Assembly: GCA_910584075.1 (NCBI GenBank)
Contig: CAJTZI010000026.1
Span: 1 to 29,676, forward strand
DNA: 29,676 bases
Source: an uncultured Oscillibacter sp.
GTDB lineage: Bacteria; Bacillota; Clostridia; Oscillospirales; Oscillospiraceae
Direction: 5' to 3'
The notes below the pieces were generated by a model. The model saw only the letters and a program-made list of their open reading frames with translations. It was not told where the DNA came from and made no database searches. The position numbers were made by a program, and so were the translations under genes. Within the stretch, counting starts at the first letter, position 1, and the number at the start of each line of letters is the position of its first letter. Below are positions 14,838 through 22,400 of the stretch, one piece after another.

Positions 14838-16934
14838 TTATACGCCCCGGGCCGCCGCGAAGAGGCCGCCCGCGTCCAGAATAATACTGATGTTGCCGTC
14901 GCCCAGAATGCTGCATCCGGTGATGCCGTAATTCTTGATGTCAAAGCTGTTGACATAGGCGGGAAGGGGTTTGACCACAATCTGCTGCTCGCCCAGCAGC
15001 TCATCCACGAACAGGCAGTAGGAGCAGTCGCCGGACTCCAGCCACATCAAAATGCCCTCCTCAATCTCGTCCGTGCCGCTGGGGAGGTTGTAGAAGTCCT
15101 TGGCGCGGACCACGGGATAGTACCCGTCCATGACCTTGACCATCTCGCCGTCGATGGAGTCGTGGAGAATGTCCGCGGAGCTGATTTTCATGGTCGAGCG
15201 GATATTGTTGATGGGAATCGTGAAGATGGAGTCGCCCACGGAGACCTCCATGCCGTCCATAATGGCCATGGTCAGAGGGATGCGCATGGTGGTGATCATG
15301 CCCTTGCCCTGCTCACTGGTGATGCTGACGGTGCCGCCCAGGCTCTCCACGCCGCTTTTCACCACGTCCATGCCCACGCCGCGGCCGGAGAACTCCGTCA
15401 CCTGCTGGTTGGTGGAAAAGCCGGGAGCCATGAGGAAGTTGAGAATCTCCTTGTGGCTGTACTCCACATCCGGAGAGGCGATGCCGTTTCTGATGGCCTT
15501 TTTCAGCACGGCCTCGTCGTTGACGCCGGCGCCGTCGTCCTTGATCTGGATGATGACCTCGCTGCCGGTGTCCTCGGCGGAGAGGACGATCTCGCCCACG
15601 GGGTCCTTGCCGGCGGCCACGCGGTCCTCCGGATTCTCCTCAATGCCGTGGTCCATGGAGTTGCGGACCATGTGCATGATGGGGTCGCCGATGGAGTCCA
15701 CAATGGTCTTATCCACCTCGGTATTCTCGCCGATCAGCGTGAGCTTGACCTGCTTGTTCAGTTTCTTGCTCATGTCCCGCACAATGCGGTTCATCTTCTG
15801 GAAGGTGTTGGACACCGGGATCATCCGCAGGGACATGGACACGTCCTGGAGCTCGTCGGTGAGCTTGCGCAGCTGCCGGGCGGACTTGGAGAAGGCGTCC
15901 AGATGGAGCCCCTTCAGATCCGGGGAGGCGGTGACCATGGCCTCAGTGATGACAATTTCGCCCACGATGGCGGAGAGCTGGTCCAGCTTGCTCAGACCCA
16001 CGCTGATCAGGCTCTCCTTCTGGTGCTGCTGGCTGTTGGCGGCGGCGGGAGCTGCCGGGGCGGGCTTGGCGGGGGCGGCAGGCTTGGGAGCCGCCGCGGC
16101 GGCCTGGGGAGCGGGTTCCTCCTCCGGCTCCTCCTCCTGGGGAGGGGCGGGGACATAGTCGTGGGGCTGATAGGAGTGTACGGAGCCGGCCTCCCGGATT
16201 ACGGGAATGGACCGCTCCCGGTCGGCGGCGTTTTTGAACATCAGCAAAAAGCCGTTGTCGATGATCTGCTCGGAGGTGGAGGCGTCGCTCTCCACGGCGG
16301 CGGGCTCATAGAGGAAGTCCGCCTCGGCACAGAAGCTCTGGATGGAGGTGATGAGCATATAGGCCCGCAGGTTCTCCATGCCGCAGCCATCGTCAAAGAA
16401 CACCCGCAGCTCGTAGGGGAAGTCGGGATTTCCCGTGCCGGGAGCGGAGGAGACGGTGGCGGGCGCCGCCGGGGCGCTCGCGACGGGAGCGGGCGCCGGC
16501 GGCGGAGCGGGCGCCTCCTCCGGTTCCTCTCCTTTAATTTTAGCAATCAGGCTATTAATATTTGCAAGGAAGCTGTCGACATCTTTATTAAGGGGCTCTT
16601 CTGCTTCCACCTTCTCCATTTCCTCGCGGAAATAGTCCACGGCGTGGAGCATTACGTCGAACAGCGCAGGGCGGTCCGCGTCCTTGACTACAGACATCGT
16701 GCCCTCCCGGATCAGGAAAAACATATCCTCGATCCGGTGGGAGACCGTCGCCAGGGTGTCGAACTCCATCATTGCGGAGGAGCCTTTAATCGTATGCATG
16801 ATCCGGAAGATCTCGTTGACGTTGTCCTGGGAGAACGTATTCTCCTTTTCCGCGTCCAGAACGATCGTCTCCAGCTGCTCCAGCAGAGAGTTGGTCTCGT
16901 AGATATACATGTCCAGGATGTCATTGCTGCTCAC
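14838..16934 (-). CDS. cheA: Chemotaxis histidine kinase CheA
   Basis: CheA autophosphorylates in response to receptors and phosphorylates CheY and CheB. The 698-residue protein has the full P1-P5 layout. P1 holds the phospho-acceptor His47 (IMHTIKGSSAMM). A P2-like ferredoxin-fold response-regulator-binding domain lies at about 172-252 between Pro/Ala linkers. P3 dimerisation lies at about 305-370. P4 shows an N box HMVRNSMDHGIE, G1 DDGAGV, F box APGFST and G2 GRGVGMDVV. P5 is CheW-like from about 560. The start is GTG, preceded by GAGGTGGT at good spacing. It opens the cheA-W-R-B operon behind a sigma-D-like promoter. No cheY, cheC or cheD is present in the window. Confidence 0.97.
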   Translation of the reverse strand: MSSNDILDMYIYETNSLLEQLETIVLDAEKENTFSQDNVNEIFRIMHTIKGSSAMMEFDTLATVSHRIEDMFFLIREGTMSVVKDADRPALFDVMLHAVDYFREEMEKVEAEEPLNKDVDSFLANINSLIAKIKGEEPEEAPAPPPAPAPVASAPAAPATVSSAPGTGNPDFPYELRVFFDDGCGMENLRAYMLITSIQSFCAEADFLYEPAAVESDASTSEQIIDNGFLLMFKNAADRERSIPVIREAGSVHSYQPHDYVPAPPQEEEPEEEPAPQAAAAAPKPAAPAKPAPAAPAAANSQQHQKESLISVGLSKLDQLSAIVGEIVITEAMVTASPDLKGLHLDAFSKSARQLRKLTDELQDVSMSLRMIPVSNTFQKMNRIVRDMSKKLNKQVKLTLIGENTEVDKTIVDSIGDPIMHMVRNSMDHGIEENPEDRVAAGKDPVGEIVLSAEDTGSEVIIQIKDDGAGVNDEAVLKKAIRNGIASPDVEYSHKEILNFLMAPGFSTNQQVTEFSGRGVGMDVVKSGVESLGGTVSITSEQGKGMITTMRIPLTMAIMDGMEVSVGDSIFTIPINNIRSTMKISSADILHDSIDGEMVKVMDGYYPVVRAKDFYNLPSGTDEIEEGILMWLESGDCSYCLFVDELLGEQQIVVKPLPAYVNSFDIKNYGITGCSILGDGNISIILDAGGLFAAARGV

Positions 16935-16965
16935 GGGAACACCACCTCATTCGTCTTTTTCAGAT

Positions 16966-16993
16966 TTATCGGCCCAATGCCGCAAAAAAATAA
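16966..16993 (-). promoter_or_regulatory. Sigma-D-like promoter of the cheA operon
   Basis: On the minus strand GCCGATAA (16973-16966) is a perfect sigma-28-type -10 element, 31 bases before the cheA GTG. The -35 is poor: TTAT at 16993-16990 with a 16-base spacer. A recognised -10 in the right place makes sigma-D control likely but not certain. Confidence 0.6.
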
Positions 16994-17014
16994 GTAGTCT
17001 TCTGAAGATTTTTC

Positions 17015-17023
17015 TGCTATGAT
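17015..17023 (+). promoter_or_regulatory. Extended -10 (sigma-A-type) promoter of the FliK-like operon
   Basis: TGCTATGAT combines an extended -10 TG with TATGAT. A weak -35 (TAGTCT) lies 17 bases upstream at 16995-17000. It would start transcription about 30 bases before ATG 17059. It lies next to the divergent cheA promoter in the same 124-base gap. Confidence 0.45.
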
Positions 17024-17058
17024 ATACAGTATAAGTCTTTTTCTGCGAGGTGTCAAGA

Positions 17059-18489
17059 ATGCCTGACCTTTTAGGAGCAACCAATCCGGTACCGGGGTAT
17101 GACAAGGCGGTCACAAACCGGAATCTGCCGGTGTCGCCGGACAATACGCCGGTGCAGAATGTCCCAGACCCCAGCCGGGTCACCAGAACGGACCAGAGAA
17201 CCGACCGGCAGGACCACGACCTCCAGGGGGACGGCCAGGTCCGGTACGATTCCAATTACCAGACCTTCCTCCAGCGCCTGCGGGACACCCCCGGCATGGC
17301 GGAGAGCCTCGCACGGCTCTTCTCCGGGCGGGAGGGGACCGTGGTCCTCTCCGGCATGAGCGAGGGGATCGCCCAGGAGATGAGTGAGATTCTGGAGATG
17401 CTCCGGATGGACAAGGAGCAGCTGCTGGACTTTCTCATGGGGCAGTTCCGGGCGGGCACCCGCTTCGGCGGGGCGCTGTTCGCCCTGCTGCGCAACGCGT
17501 ACGCCCGGGCCTCCTCCAGCGGCGTCCGGGCCGACATCCTGCAATTCCTGCGCTGCTATGCCGACTTCGGCTCCACCGCCCATATCGAGGGGAATATCCT
17601 GCGCAACCTCTCGGACATGGCAGACGCCATCCCCGCCAGCTGGGCGGAGAAGCTGCGGGAGCTGATGGCCCAGCTGGAAAACGGCATGGCGGCCGGGGAC
17701 CGAAAGGGCAACGTGGAGCTCCTCCAGCGGGGGATCATCTCCTATATGGCCGGCTATGTGGAGCGGACCCACGACCTGGGACTGCCGCGGACGCTTCTGA
17801 CCATGCTGGCGCTGAATCTGGCAAGGTATGAAAACGGATCCGAGGAAAAATTGCTGGAGGCCTTCCATCAGCTCAGCGGATATGGTACACTGAAGGGGCA
17901 GCTGGGCGGCATTGACGACGAGTCCCTCCTGCGCCTCCTGCGCAGCAGCCAGCTCAGCCAGAGCGGAACGGCGGTCCAGTTCTCGGACCATCTCGCCGCG
18001 GCGGCAGCCCGGGCCCTGCGGGGCGAGGGCGGCGCCGAGGTGCAGCAGGCCTTTCAGAACCTGGTGGGGGCCATGCTGGTGAACGAGAGCGTCTATATGC
18101 CGGTGAACCACTACCTGATCCCGCTGGAGTGGGACGGGCGGATGCTGTTTTCCGAGCTGTGGGTGGACCCGGACGCCGAGGAGGAAAAGGGCCGCGGCGG
18201 CGGGAGGGAGAAAACCATGAAGTTCCTCTTCAAGATGGATGTGCAGTCCCTGGGACTGTTTGACATCATTCTCACCGCCCGGGACAGCGAGGTGGACATC
18301 CAGATCGCCTGTCCGGAGAAGGTGGCTCCCTTCTCCAGGCAGATTGAGACCGCCGTGTCCCAGATTCTGGCGCGGAATGATCTCACGCCCTCCCGCGTGG
18401 CCGTGCGGAGGCTGGAGCGCCCGGTCACGCTGACCGAGGTGTTCCCCAAAATCTTTGAAGGGAAGAACAGCGTAAATGTCAAGGTCTGA
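17059..18489 (+). CDS. FliK/YlqG-like flagellar protein
   Basis: The 476-residue protein has a disordered polar N-terminus (about 1-70), a helical centre (ILEMLRMDKEQLLDFLMGQF, ADILQFLRCYADFGS) and a C-terminal domain. In that domain YLIPLEWDGRMLFSELWVD, then TMKFLFKMDVQSLGLFDIIL and DSEVDIQIACPEKVAPF, resemble the FliK hook-length-control C-terminal fold. A FliK-like gene directly upstream of an FhlB-like export-switch gene matches the Bacillus ylqG-ylqH pair and similar clostridial pairs. The start at ATG 17059 has GAGGTG six bases upstream; the in-frame GTG 17050 overlaps that site. It is the first gene of the plus-strand cluster. Whether it sets hook length or is a paralog is not resolvable here. 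Confidence 0.6.
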   Translation: MPDLLGATNPVPGYDKAVTNRNLPVSPDNTPVQNVPDPSRVTRTDQRTDRQDHDLQGDGQVRYDSNYQTFLQRLRDTPGMAESLARLFSGREGTVVLSGMSEGIAQEMSEILEMLRMDKEQLLDFLMGQFRAGTRFGGALFALLRNAYARASSSGVRADILQFLRCYADFGSTAHIEGNILRNLSDMADAIPASWAEKLRELMAQLENGMAAGDRKGNVELLQRGIISYMAGYVERTHDLGLPRTLLTMLALNLARYENGSEEKLLEAFHQLSGYGTLKGQLGGIDDESLLRLLRSSQLSQSGTAVQFSDHLAAAAARALRGEGGAEVQQAFQNLVGAMLVNESVYMPVNHYLIPLEWDGRMLFSELWVDPDAEEEKGRGGGREKTMKFLFKMDVQSLGLFDIILTARDSEVDIQIACPEKVAPFSRQIETAVSQILARNDLTPSRVAVRRLERPVTLTEVFPKIFEGKNSVNVKV

Positions 18490-18808
18490 CGGAACAAGAG
18501 GCGCCGCCAAAAAGGCCGTGGCGCTGCAATACGGGCCGGGCGACGCCGCGCCGGTCATCGTGGCCTCCGGCATGGGGTACTTGGCGGAGAAGATCGTGGA
18601 GACGGCGGCGGACAACGGCGTGCCCATTTACGAGGACAACTCCCTGTCCACCATCCTGACGCAGCTGCAGCTGGGCCAGGAGATTCCGCCCAGCCTGTAC
18701 CAGGCAATCGTGGAGATCTATGTGTATTTCCTCCATTTTGACGCCGCCGGAAGGACGTCGGAGACGGAGGAGAGCGCGGGCAGCCCGCAAGGAGAGGAGA
18801 CGACATGA
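18476..18808 (+). CDS. FhlB (YlqH)-type FlhB C-terminal-domain protein
   Basis: This 110-residue protein corresponds to the cytoplasmic export-switch domain of FlhB without the membrane part. KKAVALQYGPGDAAPVIVAS, GMGYLAEKIVETAADNGVPI and IPPSLYQAIVEIYVYFLHF match the FlhB C-terminal fold. The alignment starts just after where FlhB has its NPTH self-cleavage motif; that motif is absent, so this resembles the already cleaved fragment. Stand-alone FhlB/YlqH proteins are known in Firmicutes and can partly substitute for the FlhB C-terminal domain. The gene overlaps the FliK-like gene by 14 bases and ends in ATGA overlap with the PilZ gene. A polar acidic tail of about 20 residues follows the fold. 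Confidence 0.85.
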   Translation: MSRSDGTRGAAKKAVALQYGPGDAAPVIVASGMGYLAEKIVETAADNGVPIYEDNSLSTILTQLQLGQEIPPSLYQAIVEIYVYFLHFDAAGRTSETEESAGSPQGEETT

Positions 18809-19434
18809 GCGAGAGGCAGGAAGAGCGGCTGTATCTGCTGCTGGACAGTGTGAACAATCCCCTGGCGCGAGGAAAGCTGGAGGGGCCCCCAAACGGGGAG
18901 ATTTTCCAGATGCTGGTGCTGGACAACGATGTGGAGAAGGTGACGCGGCATGAGGTCATCGTGCTGATGAGCATGAGCGGCAGCGAACCGCCTTTGCAGT
19001 GCCGCATCGTCCGGCAGCGGGGAGACCGGGTGGCGCTGGAGAAGATCGCCAGCCTGGACCCTGACCTGCGGCGGAATCTGCGGGTGCCCATCAAATTCGA
19101 TACATTTATCTATCCCATCACCGGCCGGTGGCGGGGGCGGCGGGCGGTGAAGTCCATCGATCTCAGCTGCGGCGGCGTGGCCTTTTACGGGGACGGCGGA
19201 CTGGATGTCGGCGAAAAGCTGGAGATGGTCATTCCCGTGACGGAGGAGCCGGTGATTCTGCGCTGCGAAGTTCTGCGCAGGAAGGAGCTGCGCAACGACA
19301 AGCTGCTCTACGCCGTCAAATTTGTGGATATGTGCGAGGACGAGGAAGTGACGGTGCGGGAGGCGGTTTTCAGCATCCAGCTGGAGAACCGGCCCCATGC
19401 CGCAGGCGACGACAACAGGGAGGAACAGCGATGA
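18805..19434 (+). CDS. PilZ-domain c-di-GMP receptor (YcgR-like)
   Basis: The 209-residue cytosolic protein has an N-terminal beta domain (about 1-85: YLLLDSVNNPLARGKLEGPP, RIVRQRGDRVALEKI) like that of YcgR-type flagellar brake proteins. A PilZ domain follows. The two c-di-GMP signatures are present: R89xxxR93 (RRNLR) and D119-x-S-x-G-G (IDLSCGGVAF). Binding of c-di-GMP is therefore predicted with intact residues. The start ATG overlaps the FhlB stop (ATGA), and its own stop overlaps the next start, so translation is coupled to both an export-switch gene and an SLH surface-protein gene. A motor-brake role or control of surface-protein production are both possible. Confidence 0.88.
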   Translation: MSERQEERLYLLLDSVNNPLARGKLEGPPNGEIFQMLVLDNDVEKVTRHEVIVLMSMSGSEPPLQCRIVRQRGDRVALEKIASLDPDLRRNLRVPIKFDTFIYPITGRWRGRRAVKSIDLSCGGVAFYGDGGLDVGEKLEMVIPVTEEPVILRCEVLRRKELRNDKLLYAVKFVDMCEDEEVTVREAVFSIQLENRPHAAGDDNREEQR

Positions 19435-22400
19435 ACACGAACAAGAGAGGACGGAGGACCCTGCGGGCCGCTTTTGCCAGAAGACTGATGTCCCTGGTGC
19501 TGGCGGCCGTGATGCTGTGGAGCCTGCTTCCGGGGCTGACCCCGACGGCGGAGGCTGCCGAGTGGATGGAGCCCTATCTGGAACAGCTGGTGGAGTGGGG
19601 CGTCATGCGGGGGAGCTCCTCCGGCAATTTGAATCCGGACCGGGTACTGACCCGGGCGGAGTTTGTGACCATGATCAACCGGGCCTTCGGCTATACGGAG
19701 CGGGGAAACACACCCTTCCAGGATGTGCCGGCCAACGCCTGGTACGCCGACGATATCAACATCGCCTATCAGGCGGGCTATTTCACGGGCACCTCCGAGA
19801 CCACCGCCGGCCCCCTGGGGCGGGTGACCCGGGAGCAGGCCGCCGTTCTGCTGGGGCGGAACCTGCGCCTCCAGGGTATCCCCGGCGTCAACAGCGACTT
19901 CACGGATGTCCATCGGATGGGCAACTGGAGCCGGGGCATGGTGCAGGAGTGCGCGGAGCTGGGCATCATCCAGGGCTACGCCGACGGCACCTTCCGCCCC
20001 CAGAACTACATCACCCGGGGCCAGATGGCCTGCTTTTTGGTGCGGGCTCTGGGCACCCTGGTCCATGAGACCGGAGACCAGATTGCCGGCGGCGTGTACG
20101 GCAATCTGACGGTGAACACCTCCGGCGTGAAGTTGAAGGACACCGTGATTACCGGCAACCTGTACCTCAGCGGCGGCGTGGGCCTGGGCAGCGTGGAGCT
20201 GGAGAACGTCACCGTCATGGGCAAGATCGTGGTCTGCGGCGCCGGCGAGGCCGAGCGGGGCGAGAGCAGCATCATCCTGCGCAACGTGACGGCGGAGGCC
20301 ATGGAGATCGACAGCCTGTCGGACAACTTCATGACCATCCGCACTGAGGGACTGACCAACATCGCCAACACCACGGTCCGCACCTCCGCCTATCTGGAGG
20401 ATGTGACCGACGATGATATGGGCCTGCGGGTCATCACCCTGGACGGCACCTCCGACGGCACGCTGCTCCAGCTGGCAGGCAATATCAAGGAAGTTGTCAA
20501 CATCACGCCCAACTCCAACCTCCAGGTGGTCCAGGGCATTACCCATAAGCTCACCGTGGATGAGCGGGCCACCGGCTCCGCCCTGAGCATCGCCAACGAC
20601 ACCACCGTAAAGATCCTGAATCTGGACGCGGGCACGCCGGTCACCGGCAACGGCGATGTGGACAAGATGAACATCAACGCCGCCGGCTCCAGCGCCACCA
20701 TGCTGCCGGACAGCATCTTTATCCGGCCCGGCATTGAGTCCAACATCAACAACAAGGTGATGGACAGCGTCGCGGCGGAGGAGTCCTCCGACGAGCCCCG
20801 CCTGCTGGCGGGATATCCCCTGGTGCGGAATTTGGCCTCCACCTCGGCGGACGGCGTGTTCAGCACCAACAAGCGGGGCACGCTGTACTGGGCCGTGTCC
20901 ACACTGCTGGACGGCTCCGCGGGTGAGGATGAGCTGCGCGATCCCTCCGCTTACCCCGGCAAGATCCTGCGCAGCGGCACCATCAATGTCACCGCCTCCA
21001 AGACGGAGATGACCGCCCGCCTCACAGGCCTGTCCCGGGAGGGTTCCTATTACCTCGCCGCCATGCTGGTGGATGAGCGGGGCCACGCCAGCCCGGTGAA
21101 GGTGACGGCCTTTACGACAACTGACGACAGCGTACCGGCATTTGCCACCGGCTATCCGGAGGCGGTGGTCTATGTCACGGAGGACAATGAGCAGATCGTT
21201 CAGGCCCGGGTTATGGCCACCAAGACCTGCCGCCTGTACTACGCCCTGCTGCCCCAGAACGCCTCCGCCCCCACGGCCAACGATATGCGCTCCGGCGCCA
21301 TTGCGGGCAACCTGGGCTACGGCACCATGGAGCTCCGGAAGAACACGGCCTACACGATTCCCAGGGTCAACACCGCCTATCTCCAGGAGAAGACCACCTA
21401 CGCCCTGTACCTGTGGCTCAACGACGCCGACAGCGGCAAGAGCTCCGCGGTGCGGCGGCTGAACGTGACCACCAAGGACGTGACGCCGCCGGTGATCCAG
21501 CGCCTGGAGGCCACCGGCATGACGGGCACCAGCATCACCATGACCTACTCCCTGGATGAGCCCGGCACATTGTACTGGGTGATCGTGAAGAAGGGCACGC
21601 CCTTCTATTCCAAGGATATTGAAGAGGTGGGCACGCCCCCCAGCCAGGCCAACAACGAGCTGGCCAAGATGCAGATCAAGCGGGGACTGGGCGTGAAGCG
21701 GGGCAGCAGCAATGCCGCCCGGGAGTCCACGGATGTCAGCTTCACCATCACCGGTCTGACGCCCCAGACGGCCTATGACCTCTACTACGTGGCGGAGGAC
21801 CGGGACGGCAACTTCAACATCTACACCACCACCCTGACGCCGCCCATGCAGGTGAACACCCTGGATGAGCAGGGGCCCACCGTGTCCCAGGAGTTCACCC
21901 ACGACGGCAGCGACGGCAACACCCAGCACCCCACCCCCTACACGGACACCTCCATCCGCCTGATCTTCTCCGAGGAGGTGCAGGGCATCGACGCCACCAG
22001 CCAGCAGGAGCCCAGCAAGTTCCTGGACCTGTACAACCGCGGGGAGAGCGCTCTCCTGGCGGCGGCGCTGACAAAGCACATCCGGCTGTACTATAAGCCG
22101 GCCCTGGACCAGCCCATTCTGCTGACGGCGGAGCACACCCCCTACGGCTGGATCGACTTCTCCAAGGCCCGGGTGGAGCCGGACGCCTCCGGCTCCGGCG
22201 AGCTGATCATCACCTTCCCCCAGGAGGGGGGCGGCCTGGGTCTGGCCAGCGGCGCCACCTACTACTTCGAGCTGGAGGGCATCTACGACACAGCCACGCC
22301 CCAGCCCAACCAGATGCAGGGCACCACCCGGGGCATTTTGAAGCTGCCGGAGTTCACCACGCTGTTTGCTACGGTAAACCTGACTGCCAGCAGTGAGCGG

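Noticed and set aside
14316..16997. Plus-strand ORF of 893 codons opposite cheW and cheA
   Set aside because: It is complementary to unmistakable cheA and cheW motifs and its product is His/Gly/Val-rich low-complexity sequence.
17071..18627. Minus-strand ORF of 518 codons opposite the FliK-like and FhlB genes
   Set aside because: The opposite strand has good starts, overlapping genes and recognisable FhlB motifs; this frame has none.
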